From: Lingula anatina
Taxonomy: Eukaryota; Brachiopoda; Lingulata; Lingulida; Lingulidae
Length of the DNA: 29,200 bases
Assembly (NCBI RefSeq): GCF_001039355.2
Contig: NW_019775816.1
Coordinates: forward strand, 173,569-202,768
Direction of reading: 5' to 3'
The translations under genes were made by a program, and so were the position numbers. The notes beneath the pieces are model-generated. The model did no database searches, was not told the origin of the DNA, and saw only the letters and a program-made list of their open reading frames with translations. Positions 1 through 10,406 of the stretch are shown here, piece after piece. Every line of letters starts with the position of its first letter. Positions within the stretch are counted from its first letter, which is position 1.

Positions 1-149
1 CACGGTTTCAGAAAATAACTGATACTTCCTATGCACTTTTTATTTGACATCTACCCCCTCCCCCTTAAGAACTACTTTATTTTCATGATCAACATTCCAG
101 ATGACCTCCTCCCCCCTCCCTCCCTACAGGCCTGAAAACAATTACTTAC

Positions 150-317
150 ATTCCACTTCAGAGGCTGGTCATCAGCCTTAAGAATACACTGGACATGAGT
201 GAAGATGGTCACTTTCTGGGTGACCTCCCTGGGGTGGTCATCATCTGGGGCCCACACCAGGGTCAGCTCAGGACATTTACGGACCTTCTGGTAGGAGAAA
301 CTGCTCAGGGGAAGTTT
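150..317 (-). CDS. Probable internal exon of an unrecognised protein-coding gene
   Basis: On the minus strand a 168-nt open segment (56 codons, phase 0 at both ends) lies between a clear acceptor (GTGCATACAG just above 317) and a strong donor (GTAAGTAAT at 149-141). The peptide begins KLPLSSFSYQKVRKCPEL, continues through a WAPDDDHP stretch and ends near DDQPLKWN. The segment is richer in GC than the sequence around it, as expected for coding DNA. I do not recognise the family. No partner exon is obvious: the next exon would lie below position 150 or outside the window, and the previous one at higher coordinates or in the non-genic stretch up to 1383. AATAAA-like hexamers occur on the minus strand at about 40-85, so this could be close to a 3' end. 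The exon call rests on splice sites and an open frame only. Confidence 0.5.
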
Positions 318-1383
318 CTGTATGCACAGAGCAATGGTCTTTATATATAAAATAAATAAAATATAAAAGATGTACACAGTTTGCACATCAGCAAAGATAC
401 TGTTCAATAGGAGAATTCCATCAAAAATTTGCTGAACTTTTACGTAAATGATGCTACAGAACTAAAATCTCTGAAAAGGATAACAATATATTATGCATTT
501 ACATAATTTAAGGGATCTTGGATATTAACGAAAAAGTCCAAAACTAATGCAGCTAATGAAATTTCCTATTAACTTAAAGATAAGGTCTAGCAAGCCAAAC
601 AATTTTTCAAAGTTTGTAGTCACAGTGTAACACGAGTGACGTAATATCAGCGTTTTGAGGCTAAAATGGTCTTTTTTTTAATCAAATATTTCTCTTAAAC
701 AAAAAGCCCTATTAATACGATTGAAATAGCTATCTAAAGGTTAGCACAAACTCCATAAGACTCTGTCAGGATTTTCTCTTTTTATTTTTACTTTTGATTT
801 TATTTTGATAAAACGTGAATTTTACGAAATATATATGGACCTTCCAATTTCAGTATTAATAACTTCAAAAATAAATTGTCAATCCAAAAACCAAGACTCA
901 GTCGACTAGATATTATACTGAAACAGAGACACATCAAATTTCATGTCAATCTGACAATTACAGAATGAGATATGGGAATTGAAGTTTAGACTATGTTATC
1001 AATCTTCAAAGCTGAAAAATCGCTCCTAAACTTATTTGCTCAGGTAATTGGGCTATTTAAGCAAAATAATTGCACCTCCACCTTACCTGTTATCATCTTG
1101 TTGATCGGGAAGGTCTATACACCATTACGTGTTAAAATTGGGTTGTTTGTTTCTATCTAGATGCCAGAAAATCTTACTTTTGTACGCAAACTTATTCGTA
1201 CCACGAAAGCCGCTCTTCCCTGAGAAATGATTGACAGCTGAGTAGGTCTACCTACTCTCGTTTCACTGACGTAATTAATCATAGTTGTGCCTTACGCAGT
1301 AGGAGTCTGTGCACTGTCTAGGAAGTGTCTAAGGAAGCGCTTACAAACAAAAAGAGGATTACTGGGTGTGCCAGCAGAGGACA
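318..1383. other. Non-genic AT-rich stretch
   Basis: I see no coding signal here. Two copies of the bZIP-type octamer TGACGTAA occur, at 637-644 and 1267-1274. The last 180 bases, just upstream of the 1384 gene, are less AT-rich and are treated separately as a possible promoter. Confidence 0.5.
1240..1274 (+). promoter_or_regulatory. Palindrome plus CRE-like octamer upstream of the 1384 gene
   Basis: The 8-bp inverted arms GAGTAGGT and ACCTACTC (1240-1247 and 1250-1257) are separated by two bases. They are followed nine bases later by TGACGTAA (1267-1274), a sequence bound by CREB/ATF and PAR-bZIP factors in animals. The pair lies about 110-145 bases before the proposed start codon, a plausible promoter position. 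The regulatory role is inferred from motif and position only. Confidence 0.3.
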
Positions 1384-2718
1384 ATGCCACCCGTCGTGCG
1401 TGGACGCCGCTCTACACACCAAGACGCGAAAATTGAGAAAGCAAAGTAAGATTTACTCCGAGAAATGGCCGAATGTGGGTACGTATATGTCATGATGCCA
1501 CAGAGTGCCAAGACCGTAATATGCGAATTTGAAAATGTTTTGGGTAGCAATATTACTTAAAAACTTGCTTGCTATTACAATCTTTATTGTGCATAAAATG
1601 ATTGCCTAACGATTTTTTTCTGACAACCCCAGACGTTGTACGAATACTCAGCAGTTCAAGTGTGATCTCGAGTCTTTACCTAGACGTGATTTAGACGCTA
1701 TAGGATAAAATTTAATATATCGTTAACAATGTAATGAAAACAATATAATATCTGTTTTATAGGTATGATGGGAAAACATTTGCCCATAGTGTGGACATGA
1801 CCGTGACGGCGCTACGTATCAAGGGGAAGAACCACAGGAAGATACGGTACCAGCATTATTGTAGCTGGTGGAAGGAGTTAAAGGTAAATAGTAGACCTGT
1901 GCTAGTTCTATATCAAGTGACACAAACGTGAAGACGATGTTTTATGCAATCACAAATAATATTTTATTATTCTGTCAATTAAAAAGGGCTCCATATTTAT
2001 ATTATCACGTAGGACCTGCAGTTTTGTGTTTTCAAATGTTTGCTTCACATCCACCTCATAACATGAAGATGCCAACCTATATTACCTTTTTTTTCTAGTT
2101 AAAAGGTGTTGGGCCCGAGGGGTGCCACTACTCATATCCAAAGGAGGTCTTGGGCTACATCCGAGCGCTTGTGCCGAATCAAGTGAAAGGAGAGTTTAGG
2201 GAGGTCAGTCTAACATCACCTTGTGTGTCATGTTTCTGAGTCAAATATTACATAGGCATGTAAAATATTAGAAAAAAAAAAAAAAAAAAAAGCAGTATAA
2301 CCTCAATTTAGCTTTAAAAATACTTACCAGCAAGTACATGTATTTTTAGTATGTTATCCTCTCTTAATTAAAGAATTTATCAGTAATTTGTGCCAAATAC
2401 ACTCCCCATGGCCAATGCCAGTGAAATTTAGGAATAATCAAAGTCACGCCAGTAGATTTTCATCTGGTCAATACTCGCAAATTTGTAGATTTTGTTAAAT
2501 GGTCAGAGGAGTGATACCTTTTACGCAAAATTAAGTAATTTACCATGAGCACAATTTTATTATATCCAGGGATTAATATGTAGTGATCACTTGTGGTCTT
2601 TTTTTATTCTAAAATAAATTAATCAGGTCTTATTTCATAGTAAATCATTCTTAATTTATTATCGTTTCAGACTGGCTATCTTGTCACCATGCAGCAATTT
2701 TGCAGGGCTGTACTCTAA
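1384..2718 (+). CDS. Four-exon gene for a 111-aa basic protein of unknown function
   Basis: Four exons join without breaking frame: 1384-1445, 1763-1883, 2099-2203 and 2671-2718 (62, 121, 105 and 48 nt; 336 nt including the TAA). Introns are 317, 215 and 467 bp and all have GT-AG ends (donors GTAAGA, GTAAAT and GTCAGT; acceptors TTTATAG, TTTCTAG and TTTCAG). The start is MPPVVRGRRS in a fair context (ACAATGC). The middle exon carries a very basic stretch, GKNHRKIRYQHYC, followed by SWWKELK; exon 3 contains YPKEVLGYIRALVP; the protein ends in CRAVL. There is no signal peptide or membrane segment. The basic, aromatic-rich composition fits a nucleic-acid-binding protein, but I do not recognise a family and give no function. 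An AATAAA lies 82 nt after the stop. The gene converges on the transposase gene at 4005-6578 and could be a second gene of the same mobile element or an unrelated host gene. Confidence 0.6.
2272..2291 (+). repeat. A20 homopolymer in intron 3
   Basis: This is a run of 20 adenines inside the third intron of the 1384-2718 gene. No retroelement body is recognisable upstream, so it is listed as a simple repeat. Confidence 0.85.
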
Positions 2719-2799
2719 TCGGAATGAAGATACCGACATGTGCCAAATTTCATGTTTTCGCTTTTTTTGTAATTTTTATTGTATATTGCAAAATATATA

Positions 2800-2805
2800 A
2801 ATAAA
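2800..2805 (+). terminator. Poly(A) signal AATAAA
   Basis: A canonical AATAAA lies 82 nt downstream of the stop codon of the four-exon gene, on the same strand. It supports that gene being a complete transcription unit. Confidence 0.55.
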
Positions 2806-3633
2806 GGGTAAATGAAAAAATATGTTTTGTTCTTCGAGATTCGATACATTCATTTCCTTGACCATAATAAAGCTACTTTACAAACCCTTTTTTGCTAGGT
2901 AAAAAATCAGATTGGCAGGATTAAAATTTATTGGTTATGAAAGCAGTCAGAGAAATCTCAGTATTTCACAGTCAATTGATCTTTGTATGGCGGTAAATCA
3001 TTTCACCAGGATTACACTTTTAAAATATGAACCTATTCTTGCTTTTTCTGAAAAGGGCAGCTTTATAGAAACCACTACCAGACTATAAATGAATTTGTTG
3101 CCCCATCCTGTAAAATTTCACTTACCAAGATGAAATTGATCATTTTTCTGGCATTTTTTTTTCATCTTGTCAATTTCTTAAAGCAAAGTTGTGTTCGGGT
3201 GAGGGGTCATCATTATTTTCCAATAAAAAAAAAACATGAATGCATGAGAATGGTTTCCTTTCATTTGTAAAGTATAAAAATTTAGAATACAGAAAAGAAA
3301 ATTCTTTGATTTAGGTATTTTTACTGGTGCATTCAATTCCTGCCTTGATATACACGTTTCCAAGATTAAAATCAGTCACTCCACAATGACAATAACTTGG
3401 TCGATTGAAGCTACAAGATACTAGTAACACCAAGCTTGAATGAATGACATAAACGGTTTTCTATCTAGGTATGAAATCTGGGCGGACTGTCACCTAACAA
3501 GATAAGAGATCTGAAGTAAAAGATTTTATATTTACTTCTTTCTTTTTGGAGACAACGAAAAGGTTGCTAAAGATTTAGTGTAGGAATGAATCTGCCATAC
3601 AAAAAAGTAAAGAGACCAGTCTAATCAATAATA
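2806..3633. other. Non-genic stretch
   Basis: This is AT-rich sequence between the two convergent genes. The longest open stretches are short and show no protein-like composition or paired splice sites. Confidence 0.5.
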
Positions 3634-4017
3634 ATATTTTATTTTTTGCTCTGTCTGAGGATTTGTATATATCATATCACTAAAAAGTGAGTACAAGAAA
3701 AATAGAGAACATGCCTGTATGGGACTTCAATAGACGCGAGCTCATTACAATTATATTAAAAAAATCAATGTCCTATAATACTTAATTTCATGCACAATAA
3801 CAGTTGATTTTACTATGTACACAATNATATTTTATTTTTTGCCTGTCTGAGGATTTGTATATATCATATCACTAAAAAGTGAGTACAAGAAAAATAGAAA
3901 ACATGCCTGTATGGGACTTCAATAGACGCGAGCTCATTACAATTATATTAAAAAAATCAATGTCCTATAATACTTAATTTCATGCACAATAACAGTTGAT
4001 TTTACTATGTACACAAT
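3634..4017 (+). repeat. Direct duplication of about 191 bp split by a single N (likely contig overlap)
   Basis: 3634-3825 and 3827-4017 are direct copies that differ by one single-base indel and one substitution that I can see. The only base between them is the N at 3826. Two near-identical copies meeting exactly at an N is what results when overlapping contig ends (or two haplotypes) are joined without merging. A true tandem duplication would not need an N at the junction. The right copy runs through the end of the transposase gene's last exon and its 3' flank. Confidence 0.8.
3831..3836 (-). terminator. Poly(A) signal AATAAA for the transposase gene
   Basis: The minus strand reads AATAAA here, about 170 nt beyond the stop codon at 4005. 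The duplicated copy has the same hexamer at 3638-3643. Confidence 0.45.
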
Positions 4018-6578
4018 CCTTTCTTGTGCCCCTTTCTTGGTTTCTTACAAGTTGTACACTTAGGTGCATTACGCGAGGATTGGGAGAATTCACCCGACTT
4101 GTATGTGTCCCCTTCCACTTTTCTGAAAGCATCCAGTTGCTGTAACTTCTGTCTTTTTCGCCCTCGTCTGTTCTCTTTATCAGCAGTATCCTCTCGTTTT
4201 GAACAAGTACTGATCCGAATTCTGTCAAGTTTTACAAAGCAATTTTTGGTCAATTTATTGAATTCAATCCCTGCACTATGAAAAAGTTTTTCATTTGATG
4301 AGCACAGTCCATCATTAAAATACATTACAGCCATATATAAACCAAGAGTTACAGCATTGCTGCTCTGATAAGAATCTTTTGGAACCATGGTCCACACCGT
4401 GGAATGAAAGCTTTCATTCTGATTTTGTGTCAATCCTCGCAAGCAGCCTGCTAGTAAAACTGGGTCCGCCAGCTCATTGATGATGGGTTGCACAACCTCT
4501 ATAACAGCCGGGGGAAGGGGCTTCTCAACCTCTCTGTGTGTCGTGGTGCCACAAGCTTTGTCTTGTTGAAACTTGCACCAGCTGCTTTCACCTATGAAAG
4601 AAATGAAAAAATAAAAATAAGTATCAAATCAAGAAAAAGTTCTGTAATTACACTTTCACCAAAAATACATATCACTGTTTATGTTCGATTTGTTGTATAG
4701 GAAAAGAGTACTAATATACAATGTTGAAACTATAGAACATTTTTTATTGATAAATATTGAAGTAAAATATATCATTAGCTATGCATATTAGGTCACTGTA
4801 CACATTTCAATTTTTCCAATAGTTTTTGTACCAGTTATAGATAACTGTGACACTAGGGCAATAAATATGATCAAATCAAATATACAGTAGTTATAGGTGG
4901 CTTAGGTTTTGATGAGGTGTTTCTATACATTTTTAGATAAACAGAGGGGGCAACTATGCCCAATTTCATCACCAGCTTACCTTCAGGACAATAACTGTGA
5001 TCAGCAAGCTCGCTGTAGTGGCGGGTTATGGCTTGGGTCTCCCTGACCATCCCATCTAAATTACCGATGTTGCGTCTTATTGCCAGTCCATAAAATGTTT
5101 GCATGGAATCTATTCTGGTCATGGTGAGGCGTCCTGCTCCCTGAAGTCCCTTTCCATCGCTCAGCTTCACCCCTGAATTATCAATAAAATTTTGGTAATT
5201 TTTATACAGCCTTCACAAGCTCACTACCTATTGTTTTTATTTAAGATTTGAAAGCTTTTTATATAATGAAAACAAGTACTAAAATCGATTCATATATACT
5301 GATCGTGTTCAAATTTTACTTATCACAGAGAGGTAAAAAAACATATCATGGGCCATGGATCTGTTTTAAAGTTACGTATAAGTCTAAGCAATAACCAAAG
5401 CATGCAGAAATAGTGTTGAAGATAAGTCAATCCTGTACAAATTCACTTTTTTACTTCTATTTATTTTCACTATTATTACCTTTATTTCTTGCAACTAAGC
5501 GCCGAAGTCTAGTGCCCATTCGCTTCTGAATATGACCTATGCATTCTTCTTTTCTTATCTCAATGTCAGGACCATAGGGCTGCTCTTGCTGGACTCTCCG
5601 GAAGGCTGAGCTGTCCCCATCCCCTACAAATGGGTTGTAGCGTAATCCATACAGTTCCATTGAACGACTGTACAAAACAGAGGCACCCTCAGCTTCCATG
5701 GCCTGGGCTGAGCCTTCGTGGTTGCGGGGGCACTCCTCGAAGTGTTTTAGCTGAAATTCAACCTCTTCCGCCGTGGTGTGGGGCAGCTTTTGGAAATTGT
5801 CACATGTCCGACATGTGGTGCACATGTAATGAACGTCCAGAATTTCTCCTGTATCAACTGAAATTGCGGCAACAAAACCGTGTTTAGATAAGTTTCTAGT
5901 TTGCCAGGAACCGTCTATCGTAACCCCGCAGTCCACAATTTCCCCTGGATCAACATCACTCCCTCGGAGTACCTGCTTCACGCGAAGCGCAGCGCTATTC
6001 ATGCTCTCCTGAGCTGTCTCTCTGGCGTGGTCGCCTAAGGCCTGGCTGTGGAGACGCCAACTGTTGTGTGCTACTGGAGCCGGCATAGAGAGGTACGCTG
6101 AGAGCTTTTCAGCAGCAGTGTTGCCCCTTCCAATTGCTCGCATGCCCAGTACGCTCGCCCTGTTGATTTCGAAAAACTTCCCCGTCTTTCGCGACGTAGA
6201 AGTCCAGCCTTCTTCGGGCACTCCACCGCATGCCGTGCATGCCCATCTCATTACACTGGCCCATCCCCGTCTCTTTTCCTTGTCTTCCACAAGCACCACG
6301 GCTCCACCACACGCGCGACATGCACAGGTCTTGGCTATACTGTCCTGGAGCTGCCCGCAATTCCATAAACGGTAACCCGCCGGCACCATTTCTTCTCCCT
6401 CGCTGTCGGAGCTCGACGATAAATCGTCCTTCAAGATTTTCCGAGCGCTGGCTCCCTGCATACGCGAAGACTCCCCTTCATGACATGTGGGGTTTCTCCA
6501 TCCACCAGAAGCACTCTCTTTCAAAATTATCTTGCTTTCCTCGCTCATCCGTTTTCTCACGACTTTCTTTCTTCCCAT
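4005..6578 (-). CDS. Mutator-like transposase-domain protein, intact, 625 aa, three exons
   Basis: The minus-strand exons 5480-6578, 4981-5172 and 4005-4591 (1099, 192 and 587 nt) join in phase through GT-AG introns of 307 and 389 bp to give 625 codons plus stop. The chosen start is the ATG at 6578 (MGRKKVV, with G at +4); the open frame runs 20 codons further up but has no ATG there. An N-terminal Cys cluster (CACRAC, then CTAC; residues about 85-117) looks zinc-binding. The core matches what I know of the animal Mutator-like transposase domain: VTIDGSWQ (D222), a CTTCRTCD cluster (about 253-260), FVGDGDS (D320/D322), ECIGHIQKRMGTRLR, LSDGKG with YGLAIRRN, and TQNQNES (E490). D222, D320 or D322, and E490 are the best candidates for the DDE metal ligands. 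The C-terminus is basic and ends with a CTTC...C knuckle-like motif. The intact frame means it could be an active element or a domesticated gene. I found no terminal inverted repeats. Confidence 0.85.
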
Positions 6579-6829
6579 GACTGTGTATATAACTGTGTTC
6601 TGCTTAGCTGACGTAAGACTTATGAGCTGCCAGGGCACGCGTAACAGCTTAAGAAGTTAGACAACCATTCTTGCCCCGCCCCCCATAGTAACGGTGCTTG
6701 ACAACGGAGGCGGAGCCTAAAGCCTGCCACCCGTACCAGTCAGGACAGGTAGAAAAACTCGTCCAAATGTATATTTTTAGTCCGTGTTTCACAAATATAA
6801 CTTAATTGAGTATTAGATACAAAATTGAT
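6579..6829 (-). promoter_or_regulatory. Upstream region of the transposase gene, CpG-containing
   Basis: The minus strand has a TATATA tract about 10 bases before the ATG and the CRE-like octamer (TTACGTCA in gene orientation) at 6609-6616. A GC-rich stretch with a run of Cs and several CpGs follows at 6670-6730. This differs from the AT-rich surroundings and fits a promoter or 5' UTR. The interpretation is by position and composition only. Confidence 0.35.
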
Positions 6830-6964
6830 TATTTCTAACGTATAAAAAACTAAAAATCGAGTTTTAGACGTATTTTTAATATCCTAGACCCCTTAANTAT
6901 TTCTAACGTATAAAAAACTAAAAATCGAGTTTTAGACGTATTTTTAATATCCAAGACCCCTTAA
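6830..6964 (+). repeat. 67-bp direct duplication split by a single N (likely contig overlap)
   Basis: 6830-6896 and 6898-6964 are direct copies with one visible substitution, separated only by the N at 6897. As at 3826, this is best read as an unmerged overlap between contigs. Together the two sites bound the transposase-bearing piece 3827-6896. Confidence 0.8.
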
Positions 6965-7297
6965 GCTCTTTCATGGCTGATTGAGTGATCTATTCAGTTT
7001 ATCCCTTGGCATATCGATTTTATTTGAGTCATATAAGAAACTAGTAGAAGTGGTTTACATGTGTTACTGGGAATCCACGCTCCACCGATGCTCAGTTCGT
7101 ATACCTGTAAGTGCGACTTATTCTCTTTCATCACTTATTTTAGTTAAAGAAGAACACAAAGAGTAGGTATTTCTCTTAGTCAAATATTATTTATTTTCAG
7201 GATTTGGTTTGACAATGTGTTCAAGATAAAATGATGGTTAAAAAGTATTGTTCTATTACATTAAATGTCTATACATTGATTAATTTGTCACTGATTA
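6965..7297. other. Short non-genic stretch
   Basis: A GTAAGT donor-like site near 7107 follows a stretch that is open in more than one frame, but I found no convincing partner exon. Nothing else is recognisable before the first MITE. Confidence 0.4.
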
Positions 7298-7470
7298 CAG
7301 GCTTGTAGCCAGCAATTTCAAAAGGGGGGGGGGGGTTCTTTTTCTGAAAAAGTGGACCTTTTTCTATAAAAACTCCATGAACCTAGATCAAATTTTACCC
7401 AGAGTGGACCTTTTCCCACCAAAAGGGGCGCTTCTTTTAACCCCCCCCACCCCCCCCGCCTATGGGCCTG
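7298..7470 (+). mobile_element. MITE copy A: CAGGC termini, 5-bp target duplication
   Basis: This 173-bp non-coding element starts CAGGCTTGTAGCC and ends with a sequence whose reverse complement is CAGGCCCATAGGC. It is flanked by perfect 5-bp direct repeats GATTA (7293-7297 and 7471-7475). It contains a G-run near the left end, a C-run near the right end, and two copies of TGGACCTTTT. It matches the elements at 7483-7626 and 12087-12268. The TIR-plus-TSD structure identifies a non-autonomous DNA transposon. CAG ends and 5-bp duplications suggest a hAT-type relative, but that assignment is an inference. Confidence 0.85.
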
Positions 7471-7482
7471 GATTATTTAAAA

Positions 7483-7626
7483 CAGGCTTGTAGCCAGGGG
7501 CGTTCACTGTTTGCTAGGAAAAGGTCTACTCAAGGTTAACTTTGGTAGAAGTACACAAAGGTTTCATGGTAAAAGATCCACTTTTCAGAAAAAGAACCCC
7601 CTTTAAAATTGCTGGCTTCAGGCCTG
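7483..7626 (-). mobile_element. MITE copy B, inverted relative to copy A
   Basis: This 144-bp element of the same family lies in the opposite orientation. On the minus strand it starts CAGGCCTGAAGCCAGC and carries the GTTCTTTTTCTGAAAA block of copy A. Perfect 5-bp flanking repeats TAAAA occur at 7478-7482 and 7627-7631. It is more diverged than A and C and has lost the homopolymer-rich 3' part, so it is probably older. Only 12 bp separate it from copy A. Confidence 0.8.
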
Positions 7627-7631
7627 TAAAA

Positions 7632-10385
7632 TGTGTATTGCATATCCATATTAAAGGCAAACAATCTGTTTTTTGATGATTATATAATTAAGGAATAAGA
7701 GGAGAAAAGCAGACATTGATGAAGTGTATTGCTAAGTGTTGTTGAAGCTTTTCTTATAATTTCTGAATTTTCAGATGTAAAAACCAGGAATGCATGGCTG
7801 TTGTATCTTGCTTTAAATTCTCTTATTACCTAATTCTTGTATTGCCATACACCATGTAACATTTTAGTGGTGAATAGTCATTGCATATGATGTAAAGAAG
7901 GTAAACTTTAATATTCAATTCCCAAAACTAAACTCCAAATGGAATAAGACCACACAGATTTAATTTTTTGGATAACTTCCTATGGACATCCCGAAACTAA
8001 TGCAAGAGGATGATAAAAAAAAATGCTGCTTAAGTAAAGGAACCAATTTGAACCACAGAACAATGTTTCAAACAAAATGTCCTTTGTGCTGAGAATATAA
8101 AAATCTTAGCTATGATTGTTTCATCTCTGCATCTTACAAACATCTGAGAATACTTAAGGTCCTATTTAAGGCCACCATATACATGTACCTAACCCCCTCC
8201 CATTTCTCTCATCATTGCAAAATAATAATTATAATAATAAAAAAATGAGCCAATCCGGAGGGGACATCTTTGAGGTTGTCTGGACAATTGTTACTGGCCA
8301 CTGCCAGTCTTTTGTAAATTTGAGAAAGTGTGCTATCCCTTTACTAACATTGATTGTACAACAATCTATAATCATACTCCTGATCTTTATGTGAACTTTA
8401 ATTTTATGTATATATTTTCACAATGACATGACCTGTCAAATTACAATATCTGTCAAATAACAAATTACAAAAAAATTTCGGTTTCAGACAAATTAATTTT
8501 GTGAATATCCAGGTTTTGTGGCATTTTGTGGGATGCAGGTATGGATGTCATCCATCAAATAAATTCAATGTGGCCTAATGGGTAATTCCCTTTAAGGTTT
8601 TGGTGTTTGCATGTTTTTCTTAGAGTTTTCTGGAATTTTTAGAGTTTGTATCTACATGAAAGCCTTTATCAGATTGCATGCCTTTAAGTTGCCTTAATAA
8701 GGGTGTGGTCCGTAACAAATTTCTTTTCCTGTCAAAACATTTGCTATGTGTTGTCTTGAGATCAAATTAAAATTCATACTAATAAAACTTAAAATGACAT
8801 TTTTCCCCAGAAGTATGTTAAACTTAAGGCAAATAAGATGTTAACAACCAAGTTAGTCCAGGTAAAAAATGCACCAAATATGGAATGTTAAAAATTTCTA
8901 CATAAAAATTATGTGTACATGTACCATGCATTAGAAAATACATGAAAAGATTTTGTTGATACTACTATAATTTTTTACGTCTTACAGTGCCGTGGTACAT
9001 GACATATTATTTTAGAACCATTGTCTCCTTATAAATGAATGAAACAAAAACAATACATAATCCCATGCTGCAAAAGAAAAAAGAAAAAGAACAACAACAA
9101 CAACCAAAAAAAAAAAAAAAAAAAAAAACCAATACAATAATGATAATGAAAATTTGCCAAACAGTTATGGCAATTTTGGTCATACTCCAATTACTTGTAA
9201 ATTCTATGAATTTTTACTTTTAATCTAATAAAGAATTAAACACTTCCTTAAAAATTAATAAATGGGGTATATGGTTATAAATACAAATTATTATGGCCTT
9301 TTATGTGCCTGCTTTTTAACAATAGTCTTCTGAACAAAAATTCAGAAGCAAAATTGAATTAATTATACTAGTAGTTAGAGGCAAATTAAAGGTTGTCCTA
9401 TAGTTTGCACAAATAGTAAATATAAATAAAAAAAATTAAAAATATGCTAGTATCATGCCATCTTACATATGTTCGCATGTTTAATACAAACAATGTGGTC
9501 ATTAATGCAAGAACTTACTGTTCTAATTTTCTTTAGCTTATTCATATCATGCAGTTTTTCGTTTTTAAATTAAATTAGATCCAAAATCCACATTTCTCAT
9601 ACACATCTACACTTTATAATTACCTCCTCAATGGTTAATTGGGTTCTTGCTGTATTTCATATGCAGACATGCAGTTATTCTAACAGCCAAAAGATTAAGG
9701 CAAAGCTATAGCTCTCCTTTTCTTTTCAGCAGAAAATCTACACCTTTACATTTCTTTCCTATTCCCATCCCTTATAAACTTATTAACAAAAAGCCCAGTT
9801 AAGAAATAGAAATACTTCTGCAACATGTACAATTTGCAGTATCTTGCTTTAAACATCTCCTATAATGTGTAAAAAATGAAATTAAATAGATGTGATGTTA
9901 TCATCTCAAAAATGACACATCACATATCCACTGTTTCAAAGAGTTTCTTTAAAAAAAGGCCATTAAAACTGTGAAAATAAATCATTCAGTCAGAAAAATC
10001 ATACCTGAATATAGTAGTAATTGTTCAAAAGGAAAATTTCCTTAACAACAATAAATAACCTGAAAAACTGTATCCATGGTTCATTAAACTACACTTTGCT
10101 TTACCTCCATAACTCTGTCAATAACTAACTAATGTGACATTTACAAGTTACCAACAATTTCACCTCTGCAAAAATATTTTCAGCAGAACCAAACAATAAC
10201 TTGGTCTCCATTCCTAACCTGCTATAATAGCTACAGTAAATGCATTACCTTTACCTATATGTATTCATCAAATATAGATAGTACCATGCAGTACATATTT
10301 CACAGCAGCCTTTTCAGACAAAAATATAAACAGACTTAAAACTGCCTGCATATACATCTATTTACATGTCACAAATTATTTAATG
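7632..10385. other. Long non-genic AT-rich stretch
   Basis: Over about 2.7 kb I found no exon that I can defend. The sequence has AT-rich simple tracts (for example AAT repeats near 8220-8245) and scattered ACATGTAC-type palindromes. It also has isolated splice-site-like motifs on both strands without supporting coding potential. It could be intergenic DNA or a large intron of a gene extending outside. Confidence 0.5.
9090..9128 (+). repeat. AAC-rich tract followed by A23
   Basis: An ACAACAACAACAACC tract passes into 23 adenines at 9106-9128. It could be the tail of a retroposed sequence, but I recognise no element body upstream. Confidence 0.7.
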
Positions 10386-10406
10386 GTGTGTGTGTGTGTG
10401 TGTGTG
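10386..10406 (+). repeat. (GT)10 microsatellite
   Basis: This is an uninterrupted GT dinucleotide run of ten units plus one base. Confidence 0.95.

Noticed and set aside
98-134. C-rich tract ending CTACAGGCCTG, like the right end of the MITE family
   Set aside because: No matching left end, internal blocks or 5-bp target duplication are present; it is probably chance or an unprovable relic.
6830-6964. Long terminal repeats or TIRs of the transposase element formed by the 67-bp and 191-bp duplications
   Set aside because: The two duplications are unrelated to each other in sequence, are direct rather than inverted, and meet exactly at single Ns, so they are assembly overlaps.
7041-7112. Possible plus-strand exon before a GTAAGTG donor
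   Set aside because: It is open in more than one frame, the upstream acceptor is poor, and no partner exon was found.
9035-9223. Lysine-rich open frame of 62 codons on the plus strand
   Set aside because: It is produced by the A-rich simple-sequence tract and has no gene context.
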